The notes: a model not told the origin generated them from the letters alone. A stretch of 64,000 nucleotides of DNA from Bacteroidota bacterium (GCA_018267615.1 JAFDYD010000028.1:80237-144236); one strand, 5' to 3'; counted from the first letter of the stretch, positions 8,346 through 17,792 are shown. Made by a program: numbers and translations.

Positions 8346-9023
8346 ATGCACATCGATATCATCACAGTTTTGCCCGAATTATTGGAAAGTCCTTTTGCTC
8401 ATTCTATTTTGAAAAGGGCGAAGGAAAAAAATTTATTGGATATACAAGTGCATTCGTTAAGGCACTGGGCTGTGAATGAATACGGCCAGGTCGACGATTA
8501 TCAATATGGCGGTGGTGCAGGAATGGTAATGATGTGTGAACCGCTCGCTAATGCAATTGATTCTCTATCAAAAAAAATAAAATACGACGAGATCATTTAC
8601 ATGACACCTGATGGTGAACGCCTCAATCAGAAAACCGCCAATACGCTTTCTTTAAAAAATAATTTACTGGTTATATGTGGGCACTATAAAGGCATCGATG
8701 AAAGGATTCGCGAACATTATGTCACAAAAGAAATATCTATTGGTGATTATGTGTTAAGTGGTGGTGAATTGCCCGCCGCGATCTTAGTGGATACAATCGG
8801 AAGGTTGATTCCCGGCGTTTTGAATAACGAAACATCAGCGCTTTTTGACTCTTTCCAGGATAACTTGTTGGCTCCCCCTGTTTATACAAGACCTGTCGAT
8901 TTCCGCGGATGGAAAGTGCCGGAAATATTATTGAGCGGTGATCCAAAAAAAATCGATGAATGGAGAAATGAATTGTCTCTTGAAAAAACAAAAGATCGAA
9001 GACCTGATTTATTGGAAGAATAA
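8346..9023 (+). CDS. trmD: tRNA (guanine-37-N1)-methyltransferase
   Basis: TrmD methylates G37 next to the anticodon of tRNAs reading CNN codons, using S-adenosylmethionine, and prevents +1 frameshifting. It is a SPOUT enzyme. Visible are the N-terminal MHIDIITVLPELLE, the substrate loop DDYQYGGGAGMVMMCEP at about 45-60, the trefoil-knot AdoMet site (VICGHYKGIDERI, EISIGDYVLSGGELPAA) at about 105-140, and the C-terminal tRNA-binding helices. The length of 225 is normal. ATG 8346 is chosen over 8325 because the family begins at MxIDIIT and because a -7 box ends just before it. Confidence 0.97.
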   Translation: MHIDIITVLPELLESPFAHSILKRAKEKNLLDIQVHSLRHWAVNEYGQVDDYQYGGGAGMVMMCEPLANAIDSLSKKIKYDEIIYMTPDGERLNQKTANTLSLKNNLLVICGHYKGIDERIREHYVTKEISIGDYVLSGGELPAAILVDTIGRLIPGVLNNETSALFDSFQDNLLAPPVYTRPVDFRGWKVPEILLSGDPKKIDEWRNELSLEKTKDRRPDLLEE

Positions 9024-9032
9024 TCGAATCAT

Positions 9033-9713
9033 TTATTTAGAAATAATTGCAGAACCGCCAAAATCAGGGATAGGGAGAAAATTAATTTTTTGTTCTTCAC
9101 AAAATTGTTCAACTGCTTTTCTCGCACCCTTGTATCCATCGTTATTAAAATCATGAATGAAAATATAACCACCGCTCACCAATTTGGGATAAAAAAATTG
9201 AAGACCACTGTAAATTGGTTCATATAAATCAGCATCGAGACTTACAAAAACAAAATGATCGTTTATGGCGTTTGCAGACTCTGGAAAAAAGCCTGGTACA
9301 GGAATACATTTTTTCGGGAATGGCATTAGTTTTAAAACCGATTCTATGGAAGTATCGGAAAAATCCTGGGAGCCTTCAGAGAAATTCTGTTTTTTTTCAT
9401 GCTCGATATCTCTTGTATCAAATCCTTCGAAAGTATCGAAGAGGTATAGTGATCTTTCCGAAAAATACAAGTTGATATATTTTGCAAATTTCCCTTTATA
9501 AACGCCGAGTTCAGCAACATTGCCTTTTAATTTTTTTGTATTAATCTCGTGACTTATCAATTCCAATGTGGCGAGGCGGACATAGTCAAAATAATTTTTG
9601 TCGATATTTCGCTTGCGCTCCAGATATCCAAGAGAACCTGAAATAAAAATATTATCTTTCTGTAAAGACCTGCCTGCCAAAAAATTAATTCCTTTTGCAA
9701 ATATTTTAAACAT
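9033..9713 (-). CDS. TylF/MycF-like class I methyltransferase
   Basis: A 226-residue S-adenosylmethionine methyltransferase of the macrocin O-methyltransferase (TylF) family. Its members methylate sugar hydroxyls in secondary metabolites and in surface glycans. Motif I is VAELGVYKGKFAKYIN (about 64-80), motif II-like YLFDTFEGFD (about 89-98), metal or catalytic residues lie in FVSLDADLYEPI (about 155) and IFIHDFNNDGYKGARKA (about 180-196). The substrate cannot be told. There are no sugar-biosynthesis neighbours; it follows trmD in convergent orientation with a 9-base gap and has the LamG lipoprotein gene upstream, behind a terminator. Confidence 0.85.
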   Translation of the reverse strand: MFKIFAKGINFLAGRSLQKDNIFISGSLGYLERKRNIDKNYFDYVRLATLELISHEINTKKLKGNVAELGVYKGKFAKYINLYFSERSLYLFDTFEGFDTRDIEHEKKQNFSEGSQDFSDTSIESVLKLMPFPKKCIPVPGFFPESANAINDHFVFVSLDADLYEPIYSGLQFFYPKLVSGGYIFIHDFNNDGYKGARKAVEQFCEEQKINFLPIPDFGGSAIISK

Positions 9714-9781
9714 GGCGGCAATTTATCACAATTTGTTTTCTCGCAACTGAAAATTTAGACGGATGTTTTATCCAATTTGAA

Positions 9782-9823
9782 AAATTAAGAGCCGGGTACA
9801 CCGACTCTTAATTTCATATTTTT
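9782..9823 (-). terminator. Intrinsic terminator of the LamG lipoprotein gene
   Basis: Stem AAATTAAGAG (9782-9791) pairs with CTCTTAATTT (9805-9814), extended by CGG/CCG inside. On the minus strand it is followed by TTTTC. It lies just after the stop codon of the gene at 9828-10673. Confidence 0.75.
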
Positions 9824-9827
9824 AAAC

Positions 9828-10673
9828 CTATTCTTTCAAATTATTCAATTGAGCAACTGCACCCGGAGGAAGTGCACGGTTATAAATTCGGATTTCATCA
9901 ATTATTCCGTTGAACCAATAGGGAAATGGAGGATTCTCGTGTTTACCAATCAACAAATCCTGGGTATTTTTCGTAAATGCACCGGATATAGACGTGGCGG
10001 ACTTAAGCTGTCCGTTGATATACAATTTGGCAACAACACCGTTGTAAGTAAAAACTACATTATACCACTCTCCAGTTTGTATTGAAACCGTGTCGGTTCC
10101 AGTGGAAGGCGCTGTGCCTTGAGGGTTATTATCACCAAAAATACCCCAGAAATGTTCGCTATTTACATTTGGTGGACCGCAACTCGGCGAGAAATCATAA
10201 AATCCCATTTGATAGAATCCATCGACATTATACGGATATCCTTTACACAAAATCTGATTTTGACTACAGGTTCCTGAATAAAAGCCATTGACTTTTACAA
10301 TTGCCATCATTGTGATGTTACTTGGATTGAGTGATGAACTGTTTAGGACACGCATATAACTGCTTGCGCCATCAAACAGGTATGCATTATTGGAATTGCC
10401 AAAACGATCAGTGGCTTTGGTAGCATTATTAAACACAATGTCATTATGATATCCGCTACCATCAGTTAAGCTACCACCTGTGAAATTGTAATATGCAATT
10501 AACCCGTCAACCAAATCATAAACTGTATCCGTTATAATCGTAGTATCATGAATACTTTTTATGGTCGTGTCGTGAACCGTAACGGTTTTTGTGCAGCTAG
10601 TCACGGGTGACAAACTCATAAAAAAAATCACGTAAAATAAAATAGCGCTGAGCGCAAGTTTAATTAATCGCAT
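9828..10673 (-). CDS. LamG/concanavalin-type lipoprotein
   Basis: A 281-residue surface or periplasmic lipoprotein. The signal peptide ends in the lipobox VTSC (Cys about residue 27). It is followed by a short stalk of repeated HDTTI/DTT units (residues 33-50), then one LamG-like jellyroll domain (about 55-280). Hallmarks of that domain are LIAYYNFTGGSLTDGSGY, AYLFDGASSYMRV, the strand GEWYNVVFTYNGVVAKLYIN and the closing WFNGIIDEIRIYNRALPPGA. Such domains bind carbohydrate or protein, and these lipoproteins often act in polymer binding. No hydrolase partner lies nearby. Confidence 0.85.
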   Translation of the reverse strand: MRLIKLALSAILFYVIFFMSLSPVTSCTKTVTVHDTTIKSIHDTTIITDTVYDLVDGLIAYYNFTGGSLTDGSGYHNDIVFNNATKATDRFGNSNNAYLFDGASSYMRVLNSSSLNPSNITMMAIVKVNGFYSGTCSQNQILCKGYPYNVDGFYQMGFYDFSPSCGPPNVNSEHFWGIFGDNNPQGTAPSTGTDTVSIQTGEWYNVVFTYNGVVAKLYINGQLKSATSISGAFTKNTQDLLIGKHENPPFPYWFNGIIDEIRIYNRALPPGAVAQLNNLKE

Positions 10674-10811
10674 GGGAGGAGTTTTTTTTAAACAGCCAAA
10701 ATACGCATCTTATTTTTCAATCACAAAGGTTTCACATATTCGTGCGCATTTCGGTATTGAATGCGTCGATTCCGGGATTATTCGTGAAAATTATAAGGTA
10801 AAGATTAGCGC

Positions 10812-11543
10812 TTACGACTTCGGCATATCAAAAATTTTTGGATCGATATCCTTATTGATCTCGACTTTTTTCACCGTAACAGTTAATGAAATCCCCTGCG
10901 GAAGATCAATCTGCTGCTTCATCGGAAATGCATAACCGAAATCTGTTTTCTGATAATCCAAAAATCCGATTGTCGTTTCTATTTGTTGTCCATTAGCGCT
11001 AACTGCAGTCACAGCACGCACAGCGTAGTTGGTTGCAGAATCAATATAATATGTAATTACTGCGCTATCTTTTGTTGTCAATTTTAATTTATATGTACTT
11101 GCATTATTTATTTTTTCTTTACCAAGCAATTCCAGTTTACTTCCTTTGGCGGCGTAATCGATAAATCCTGCGCCCAATACCGAATATTGCAATTCACCTC
11201 CTTTCAACATATCTTTTGGAAGTTCTTCCGGAGCAGACTGACCCATTAATGGATTCACAGACCATCCGCCTTTATCTGTAATGCACTGAACTATTTTTTG
11301 TCCGCTGAAATCGGTTTCGGATTTATATGCTTTTCCACTTACGATGTAAGTTGTGCTCGCCGCTTCATTACCCATCACATCCAAAGAACTTTCATAATAA
11401 AGAGTTTTGATACTATTTAATTTGTCTTTTCCGCCGATGGCAGCAATATATTTATTGATAATTTCATCCGCAGTCTGTGCTTTGGCAACCATAGCAATCG
11501 TAACTACGGCAAAAAAAATAAATCCAGTTTTAAGTGCTTTCAT
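10812..11543 (-). CDS. Periplasmic LolA/LolB-like fold protein
   Basis: The signal peptide (MKALKTGFIFFAVVTIAMVAKA, cut before QTADE) leads a 220-residue mature protein with the layout of outer-membrane lipoprotein-carrier-like proteins: an N-terminal helix ADEIINKYIAAIGGKDKLNSI, then long antiparallel strands (KTLYYESSLDVMG, ASTYKLKLTTKDSA, AVRAVTAVSANGQ). The helix with AIGG is typical of a Bacteroidota group annotated as LolA-like or zinc-protease-associated. The function is not known. It is divergent from adenine deaminase. Confidence 0.7.
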   Translation of the reverse strand: MKALKTGFIFFAVVTIAMVAKAQTADEIINKYIAAIGGKDKLNSIKTLYYESSLDVMGNEAASTTYIVSGKAYKSETDFSGQKIVQCITDKGGWSVNPLMGQSAPEELPKDMLKGGELQYSVLGAGFIDYAAKGSKLELLGKEKINNASTYKLKLTTKDSAVITYYIDSATNYAVRAVTAVSANGQQIETTIGFLDYQKTDFGYAFPMKQQIDLPQGISLTVTVKKVEINKDIDPKIFDMPKS

Positions 11544-11624
11544 TGTAGAAGTTTTGATTTGTTTATCAGAATATGATTAGCTTTTGTAACATTATTTCCT
11601 AAATTTCCAATCGAAAATAGAATT

Positions 11625-13313
11625 ATGAATGTACGTATTAAAAGCAATGTGGTGGATATTTTGGCGGAAAAAATTTATCCGGCCGAAATAATTGTGGAGC
11701 ATGGAAATATCGTTTCAATCCAGCCGCTGTCAAAAGATATTTTACCTGGTTCATCAGATTATCCATCAAATTATATTTTACCTGGTTTTATCGATGCGCA
11801 TGTGCATGTTGAAAGTTCGATGTTAATTCCATCAGAATTTGCACGGCTCGCAGTAACCCATGGCACAATAGCAACCGTGAGCGACCCGCACGAAATTGCA
11901 AATGTATGCGGAATAGACGGTGTTGAATTCATGATTGAAAACAGCAAAACAGTTCCTTTTCATTTTAATTTCGGAGCGCCTAGTTGTGTTCCTGCTACAA
12001 CATTCGAAACCGCCGGAGCAATACTTGATGCTGCGGCCATATCATCACTCCTAAAAAGGAAAGAAATAAAATATCTTAGTGAGATGATGAACTTTCCGGG
12101 AGTATTAAACAATGATCCCGATGTAATGAAAAAAATCGCCGCCGCAAAACTTGAAGGAAAACCGATCGACGGACATGCTCCGGGTTTGAGAGGTGAAACA
12201 GCAAAAAAATATATCGATGCAGGCATCACCACGGATCACGAATGTTTTACAAAAGAAGAGGCGCTCGATAAACTGAAGTACGGAATGAAAATCATTATCC
12301 GTGAGGGAAGTGCAGCAAAAAACTTTGAAGCGTTGATTGAATTGCTGAACGATTATCCCGACAAAATAATGTTTTGCAGCGATGATAAACATCCCGACAG
12401 CCTTGTTGCCGGGCATATCAATCAACTTTGCGCGCGGGCTGTTGCAAAAGGAATCAACGTTTTTAAAGTGCTAAAAGCTGCCTGCATCAATCCTGTTTTC
12501 CATTATCAACTGAACGTCGGATTATTGAGAAAAAATGATCCCGCAGATTTCATTATCGTGAAAGACTTGAAAAATTTTGAATCAATCAATACGTACATCA
12601 AAGGGCAACTGGTTGCTGAAAATGGAAAATCGTTGATTAATACTGCGGCAACTGCCAATAAAAAAACAAATCAACCAGATCGCAGGATAAATAATTTTGA
12701 TTGTAGTAAAAAAAATCCCGCTGATTTTATTTATTCGACCTCATTTGAAAAAGAAGTAACCATCTCCGTGATTGAAGCGCTTGATGGACAATTGATCACC
12801 AATAAATTCATCACACAATTAAAAATCAGCGATGGACAGATTAAATCAGATCCTGAAAAAGATATTTTGAAGATTGTAGTTGTAAATCGTTATCGCAACG
12901 CCCCTGTAGCAAAAGCATTTATTAAAAACTTCGGATTAAAAAAAGGCGCCATTGCTTCTTCGGTTGCCCATGACAGTCATAATATCGTAGCCGTCGGCGT
13001 ATCTGACGAATCCATTTGTGAAGCTGTCAATCTTATTATTGAAAAAAAAGGCGGAGTAAGCTGCGTCGACGATGAAAATAGAATAATTCTCGCCTTGCCA
13101 GTCGCGGGATTAATGAGCGATGAGGATGGCTACAAAGTCGCAAGTGCTTATACCGCCATCGATGCCATGGCCAAAAAATCCGGATCAACATTATCGGCTC
13201 CATTTATGACACTCTCTTTTATGGCATTACTTGTTATCCCTCATCTAAAATTAAGCGACCTGGGACTTTTTGATGGAGATGTGTTTGGGTTGTTTGAAAA
13301 GTCGATTAGTTGA
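11625..13313 (+). CDS. ade: Adenine deaminase
   Basis: Converts adenine to hypoxanthine and ammonia in purine salvage; a di-metal (Mn/Fe) amidohydrolase. The metal site is visible at [14 protein letters not shown] (about residues 55-68), with further ligands in DGHAPGL (about 185), TTDHECF (about 205) and [11 protein letters not shown] (about 250). A C-terminal domain ends near [19 protein letters not shown]. The length of 562 fits the family. The last few codons (EKSIS and TGA) lie in the left arm of the word-type inverted repeat at 13294-13443, so the natural end may have been altered by repeat insertion. Confidence 0.96.
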   Translation: MNVRIKSNVVDILAEKIYPAEIIVEHGNIVSIQPLSKDILPGSSDYPSNYILPGFIDAHVHVESSMLIPSEFARLAVTHGTIATVSDPHEIANVCGIDGVEFMIENSKTVPFHFNFGAPSCVPATTFETAGAILDAAAISSLLKRKEIKYLSEMMNFPGVLNNDPDVMKKIAAAKLEGKPIDGHAPGLRGETAKKYIDAGITTDHECFTKEEALDKLKYGMKIIIREGSAAKNFEALIELLNDYPDKIMFCSDDKHPDSLVAGHINQLCARAVAKGINVFKVLKAACINPVFHYQLNVGLLRKNDPADFIIVKDLKNFESINTYIKGQLVAENGKSLINTAATANKKTNQPDRRINNFDCSKKNPADFIYSTSFEKEVTISVIEALDGQLITNKFITQLKISDGQIKSDPEKDILKIVVVNRYRNAPVAKAFIKNFGLKKGAIASSVAHDSHNIVAVGVSDESICEAVNLIIEKKGGVSCVDDENRIILALPVAGLMSDEDGYKVASAYTAIDAMAKKSGSTLSAPFMTLSFMALLVIPHLKLSDLGLFDGDVFGLFEKSIS

Positions 13314-13443
13314 AAAGTTGAAATGTCGATTGGTAAAACCTGAGTCCAATTATATATCATCTGTTACCGCCGTCAGAGATTGAAGACCCTGACTGGGTGT
13401 TTACCAATCGACATTTCAACTCTTCAACTAATCAACTTTTCAA
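13294..13443. repeat. Long inverted repeat, GTCGATTAGTTGAAA dialect
   Basis: Arms 13294-13337 and 13400-13443 (44 bases each) pair at 42 positions around a 62-base loop. The arms are chains of words such as TTGAAAAGTCGATTAG and TTGAAATGTCGATTGG. The ade stop codon lies in the left arm. After the right arm more words follow (caacttctcaac) without partners. Confidence 0.9.
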
Positions 13444-13528
13444 CCCCTCAACTTCTCAACCACCCCGCAACTTCACCGACAAAACACCGCCTTTTACCGC
13501 CCTATGTTACTCTATTACCTAAATACAC

Positions 13529-13559
13529 TTGAATAGTGATGCATGCTATTGTACTTTCG
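13529..13559 (+). promoter_or_regulatory. Promoter of the LiaF-like cassette
   Basis: TTG at 13529-13531, 20 bases, then TACTTTCG at 13552-13559 (one mismatch to TAnnTTTG). It lies 15 bases before ATG 13574 and supports that start. Confidence 0.45.
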
Positions 13560-13573
13560 ATAAAATTTATACA

Positions 13574-14353
13574 ATGGACAATAATGATAAACATATAAAC
13601 CGCTCCAACAGCCGAGTCTGGGTCGCTTTGACTTTGATGGTTGTCGGCGGTGCGTTGATAGTACAGCAAATGGGATTGCCTATACCATTTTGGCTTTTTT
13701 CCTGGCAGATGCTGTTAATTGTGATTGGGATAATCATGGGGTTCAATCATGGATTCCGTGGTGGCGCATGGGCCGTGATGATTCTTATCGGTGGCGCCTT
13801 TTTGATTGATGATATCTTACCAGGATTTTCTTTTCATAGATATATATGGCCGTTTGCAATCCTGATGGTGGGTTTTCTGTTGTTGGTGCGTCCACGCAGA
13901 CGTGTTGACTCGCGTTGGGAGAACTGGGATGATTGGAAAAAACGTAAGAGAGATTGGGCTGGAAAATGGGAGAACCAATATGAAAATTACAAAAAGGAAC
14001 GCGGCAATTACACTTCAGAAAATTTTATCGACGCAACTACAGTATTCGGAGGATTGCATAAAACAATTGTATCAAAAGATTTTAAAGGTGGTGACATCAC
14101 AGTATTTATGGGAGGAGCCGAAATAAATCTTAGCCAGGCCGATATCAATGGAGTAGCTATGATCGATATCACACAGATAATGGGTGGAACCAAGTTAATC
14201 GTTCCTCCTCATTGGGAAATCCGTTCTCAAATGACCTCGGTGTTTGGAAATATCGAAGACAAAAGGCAAGAGAATAAAGTGACCAATCCGGAAAAAGTAT
14301 TGATTGTCGACGGCACTTCTGTATTCGGAGGTATTGAAATCAGGAACTATTAA
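13574..14353 (+). CDS. LiaF-like membrane protein (LiaI/LiaF transmembrane region plus DUF2154-like domain)
   Basis: A 259-residue inner-membrane protein. There are four membrane spans in the first 110 residues (WVALTLMVVGGALIV, FWLFSWQMLLIVIGIIMGF, AWAVMILIGGAFLIDD, WPFAILMVGFLLLV). A basic linker follows (RRRVDSRWENWDDWKKRKRDW). A C-terminal beta-helix-like domain (about 160-259) repeats DATTVFGGLHK, ITVFMGGAEINLS, ITQIMGGTKLIVP and TSVFGGIEIR, as in cell-wall-active-antibiotic response proteins. LiaF restrains an envelope-stress kinase in Firmicutes; here a LytS-type kinase lies two genes downstream, suggesting the same logic. ATG 13574 is chosen over 13529 because of the promoter. Confidence 0.85.
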   Translation: MDNNDKHINRSNSRVWVALTLMVVGGALIVQQMGLPIPFWLFSWQMLLIVIGIIMGFNHGFRGGAWAVMILIGGAFLIDDILPGFSFHRYIWPFAILMVGFLLLVRPRRRVDSRWENWDDWKKRKRDWAGKWENQYENYKKERGNYTSENFIDATTVFGGLHKTIVSKDFKGGDITVFMGGAEINLSQADINGVAMIDITQIMGGTKLIVPPHWEIRSQMTSVFGNIEDKRQENKVTNPEKVLIVDGTSVFGGIEIRNY

Positions 14354-14398
14354 CCAATAGAAATAACCATTTCTATTACATGTCCAAAACTTATTACT

Positions 14399-14758
14399 AT
14401 GAATTGGTATTTAGCGAAAATTATCTTTAGAATTATTTGCGGATCCGGAAGTCATACTCCGCAATTTGATGAACAACTAAGATTGATCAGTGCGTCGGAT
14501 GAAGAAGAAGCGTTCAACAAAGCAAAAGATATCGGCATGCTCGAACAAGATGAATTTTACAATGACCAGGAAAAACTTGTGCAATGGAAATTCATTAACG
14601 TAGCCGAATTATATAAGCTAAGTGGTTTGCTCGATGGTGCAGAATTGTATTCAAGAATAGAAGAAACAGATAACGCAGATCTTTATATCGAGCTCACCAA
14701 TAGAAAAGCGGCGCATATCAGAAAAAATAGTACGCATAAATATTTAGGCATCTTATAA
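14399..14758 (+). CDS. DUF4288 domain protein
   Basis: A 119-residue soluble protein with the DUF4288 pattern: N-terminal strand MNWYLAKIIFRIICG, the segment FDEQLRLISASDEEEAFNKA, then QWKFINVAELYKLSGLLDGA and a C-terminal helical tail. Function unknown. It lies 45 bases after the LiaF-like gene and 10 bases before the sensor kinase, all on one strand, so it is likely co-transcribed and may be part of the signalling unit. Confidence 0.8.
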   Translation: MNWYLAKIIFRIICGSGSHTPQFDEQLRLISASDEEEAFNKAKDIGMLEQDEFYNDQEKLVQWKFINVAELYKLSGLLDGAELYSRIEETDNADLYIELTNRKAAHIRKNSTHKYLGIL

Positions 14759-14768
14759 ACTACTTCCA

Positions 14769-15815
14769 TTGGCAAGATCGCCACTTTCAGTCAGCAAATT
14801 TCGATACACATTCTTTACGTGGTGGTTGGTGTGGGCCAGTTTGCACACACTGCTTATCATGAATTTCGGATTTTCATTGAAAGTCGCCGCGCTCGATAGC
14901 CTGGTGTCGAATGTTCAATTGCTTGCCGCCTGCTGGATGGTTAGTAATATTCTGCGGTTCTATATGCCGCAGAAAGAACTCTACTGGTATATTTTATTTT
15001 TGAGTCTGAGCCTGAGCAGCCTGGTGCTACCTGGAATAAAAGTAACCATAAGACCTTTTCTAAGCGAGGGAGAGCAAGCTATTTACTTGCCTTTTATCGC
15101 AAGATCATATTGGATAAGATTTGGCGTATCATTTTTATTGATCGGGTGTATGACCATCATCAGTATACTATGGTATATGCTCGAAGAAGAACAGGAAATA
15201 CGACAACGAAAAATTGACACAGAAAAATTATCTAAAGAAGCAGAACTATATAAGTTGAGACAGCAACTTCAACCACATTTTCTTTTCAACAGCCTGAATT
15301 CGATCAGCGCACTTGTTGTAACGCAGCCGGAGCGAGCCAGGACAATGATTCAGCAGCTATCAGATTTTCTGCGCGGTACATTGAAAAAAGAAGAACAACA
15401 TTCCATCAGGCTCGACGAAGAAATGCAATACTTGTTACTCTATCTTGATATTGAAAAAGTGCGTTTCGGTTATAGATTAACGACAGTGATTGAAAAGGAT
15501 GATGCTTGCAATGATATGAAACTGCCTGCAATGTTATTACAGCCAATCGTGGAGAATGCAATTAAGTTCGGATTATACGATACAGTCGATGAAGTTGTTA
15601 TCAGGATAACAGCAAACGCAGTGAATAATCATTTAGTGATCACCGTACAAAATCCTTTTGATCCTGAAACTTCATATCCTAAACAGGGTACAGGTTTTGG
15701 ATTGAATTCTATAAAGAGAAGATTGTACTTGTTATATGCAAGAAACGATCTGTTAGAAACAAAAGCAGAAAATAATTTATTTACGACAATCGTGAAAATA
15801 CCACAAACAAAATGA
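14769..15815 (+). CDS. LytS-type sensor histidine kinase
   Basis: An inner-membrane kinase of the LytS/YehU type (His_kinase family plus HATPase). Residues 1-145 form about four membrane spans with no large sensing domain. A coiled-coil linker (EEQEIRQRKIDTEKLSKEAE) leads to the phospho-acceptor motif LQPHFLFNSLNSIS at about 175-190. The ATPase N box is LLQPIVENAIKFGL, the G box GTGFGLNSIKRRL. The start is TTG 14769; the next Met is residue 31, inside the first membrane span. The 3' end overlaps the response regulator start by four bases. Confidence 0.92.
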   Translation: MARSPLSVSKFRYTFFTWWLVWASLHTLLIMNFGFSLKVAALDSLVSNVQLLAACWMVSNILRFYMPQKELYWYILFLSLSLSSLVLPGIKVTIRPFLSEGEQAIYLPFIARSYWIRFGVSFLLIGCMTIISILWYMLEEEQEIRQRKIDTEKLSKEAELYKLRQQLQPHFLFNSLNSISALVVTQPERARTMIQQLSDFLRGTLKKEEQHSIRLDEEMQYLLLYLDIEKVRFGYRLTTVIEKDDACNDMKLPAMLLQPIVENAIKFGLYDTVDEVVIRITANAVNNHLVITVQNPFDPETSYPKQGTGFGLNSIKRRLYLLYARNDLLETKAENNLFTTIVKIPQTK

Positions 15816-16552
15816 AAGCGATAATAATTGATGATGAGCCGTTGGCAAGAGTTATTGTAAAAGAATACTTACAGAATTACCCGGAGATAGAATTGGTTGG
15901 TGAGTGCAGCGACGGTTTCCAGGGAATCAAAGCAATTCAACAATACCAGCCCGACGTGATTTTCCTGGATATTCAAATGCCTAAAATAAACGGTTTCGAA
16001 ATGTTGGAGTTGATAGAGGATCCTCCTGCAGTTATTTTCACAACTGCATTTGATGAATATGCAATCAAAGCATTTGAAAGTCACGCAATCGATTATCTGC
16101 TTAAGCCCTACAGTAAAGAAAGATTTGATAAAGCAATTCAGAAGTGGCTCGAACAAGCAAATACAGCGGTTTCAAAAACAAATACACAGGAATTACTAGA
16201 AACAATTTCGCAGGCGCCAGCGCAACACCAACGCGTGGTGGTTAAAATTTCCGGTAAGATCAAAATAATTCCTATTGAAGAAATACATTTTATCGAAGCA
16301 GCAGATGACTATGTAAAAATTCATACCAAAGAAGGTTCATTATTGAAGAATAAAACGATGGCTCATTTTGAAAAAATACTCGACCAACAACACTTCGTGC
16401 GTACGCACCGCTCTTACATTTTAAACGTGCAGCAAATAACCCGCATCGATCCATACGAGAAGGATAATCATATTGCCATTTTAAAATCAGGTTCGAAAGT
16501 TCCTGTAAGCAAAACGGGATATGGGAAGTTGAAGAGTGTACTGGGGCTTTGA
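15812..16552 (+). CDS. LytTR-type response regulator
   Basis: Partner of the preceding kinase (ATGA overlap). Receiver domain at residues 1-120: acidic pocket IIDDEP, phospho-acceptor Asp in PDVIFLDIQMPKINGFE (about residue 54), the conserved Thr/Ser step in VIFTTAF and Lys in YLLKPYS. After a linker, a LytTR DNA-binding domain spans about 145-245 (KIIPIEEIHFIEAADDYVKI, then FVRTHRSYILNVQQI). LytTR regulators often control cell-envelope genes; the LiaF-like neighbour fits that. The gene ends just before the perfect inverted repeat at 16558. Confidence 0.95.
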   Translation: MKAIIIDDEPLARVIVKEYLQNYPEIELVGECSDGFQGIKAIQQYQPDVIFLDIQMPKINGFEMLELIEDPPAVIFTTAFDEYAIKAFESHAIDYLLKPYSKERFDKAIQKWLEQANTAVSKTNTQELLETISQAPAQHQRVVVKISGKIKIIPIEEIHFIEAADDYVKIHTKEGSLLKNKTMAHFEKILDQQHFVRTHRSYILNVQQITRIDPYEKDNHIAILKSGSKVPVSKTGYGKLKSVLGL

Positions 16553-16557
16553 TAATG

Positions 16558-16671
16558 TGCAAATGTCTGAACCAGGATTTTAAACGATTATTCTGATTCA
16601 GCTGATACGTCAGATAATCTTCATCAGCATAATAAGTTTAATCGTTTAAAATCCTGGTTCAGACATTTGCA
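16558..16671. repeat. Perfect 33-bp inverted repeat, AACCAGGATTTT dialect
   Basis: Arms 16558-16590 and 16639-16671 pair at all 33 positions (TGCAAATGTCTGAACCAGG and onwards) around a 48-base loop that itself holds partial CTGAT/ATCAG pairing. It fills the gap between the convergent LytTR and anmK genes and could act as a two-way terminator, though T-runs are absent. Confidence 0.92.
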
Positions 16672-16673
16672 GA

Positions 16674-17792
16674 CTAACTTCCAATCCACACCGCTCCTCC
16701 CACACTGCTTCTCTTCGCTCCGGTTACGGATGACAAAACATTATTTTCTTCTCTCCATCGCAATGCGCCGATGAGCGCAACAACCAATGCTTCTTTGAAA
16801 TCTATCAATTGTGATTCCGGGATCACCACTTCAATATTTAATGGTTGAAGTATTTGCCGTAATCTTCTCATCAAAAAAATATTATGGGCACCACCACCCG
16901 TCGCTAACAATTTCAAATTTCCCGTGAGGGATTTAAAATCACTCATCAATTTTTCTATTGAATTTTTTATTTGCAGGCAGATATGTTCGGCGTAAGTACG
17001 CATCGCATCCGGAATGCTGCAATTGGATTCTTCGACCACCGGAAAAACTTCTCTCACTCCGAAATCATTTGCCAAAGACTTCGGATATGGCTGACCGTAA
17101 TACGTAAACCGGTTTAATTTTTCAAGCAACATCATATTCACCGATCCTGTTGAAGCCATCGCACCATCTTCATCAAACAATTTTCCTTTTTTATTCGCAA
17201 GCATGTTCAATACGCGGTTAGCCGGACAAACATCAAAGGCAATTACTTCTCCTTCCGAAGATTTTTCGGATACCGGAGTATGCGCGGAAATATTTGCAAT
17301 ACCGCCGATGTTCAGAAAAAAATGATGTCCTCCGAGCAAAAGCTTTTCGCCGATGGGTATAATAGGAGCTCCTTGTCCGCCAAGTGCAACATCCATCGAT
17401 CTCAAATCACTAACAACATTGATATTGGTTGCGGCCGCAATTGCAGCGCCTTCTCCCAATTGAGCCGTCATCTTTTGTTGCGGCACATGGAACGTAGTAT
17501 GTCCATGCGAAGCAATAATCTGCACCTGGTAGTGTAAATTTTTCTCATCAATAAAACGGTTTACTTGCTCACCGATAAAATTTCCATAAGCCGTATGCAA
17601 CAATTGATATTCCAATGCAGGGAGTAGTGTAGCACGTTCCAATTTTTCGATCCAATCCTTATTGTAAGGATAACAGGCGCTGTGTTGAATTTCATAGGTC
17701 CATTTACCTGCCGTCTCCTGCAAATGAACATAAGCAATATCCAGTCCATCCAGTGAACTTCCACTCATTAAACCGATCACCTTATATAGCAT
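16674..17792 (-). CDS. anmK: Anhydro-N-acetylmuramic acid kinase
   Basis: Phosphorylates and hydrates 1,6-anhydro-MurNAc released by lytic transglycosylases, giving MurNAc-6-phosphate for cell-wall recycling. The actin-like ATPase fold shows VIGLMSGSSLDGLDIA (phosphate 1, residues 5-20), SHGHTTFH (about 95), QLGEGAAIAA (about 112), NIGGIANIS with a preceding loop (about 175), DVCPANRVLN (about 205) and LLATGGGAHNIFLM (about 310). The length of 372 is normal. It is convergent with the LytTR gene across the perfect inverted repeat. Confidence 0.96.
   Translation of the reverse strand: MLYKVIGLMSGSSLDGLDIAYVHLQETAGKWTYEIQHSACYPYNKDWIEKLERATLLPALEYQLLHTAYGNFIGEQVNRFIDEKNLHYQVQIIASHGHTTFHVPQQKMTAQLGEGAAIAAATNINVVSDLRSMDVALGGQGAPIIPIGEKLLLGGHHFFLNIGGIANISAHTPVSEKSSEGEVIAFDVCPANRVLNMLANKKGKLFDEDGAMASTGSVNMMLLEKLNRFTYYGQPYPKSLANDFGVREVFPVVEESNCSIPDAMRTYAEHICLQIKNSIEKLMSDFKSLTGNLKLLATGGGAHNIFLMRRLRQILQPLNIEVVIPESQLIDFKEALVVALIGALRWREENNVLSSVTGAKRSSVGGAVWIGS

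Noticed and set aside
13294..13443. Simple tandem satellite reading of the word repeats
   Set aside because: Words are not in strict tandem; the main feature is long inverted pairing between two arms, which a satellite would not give.
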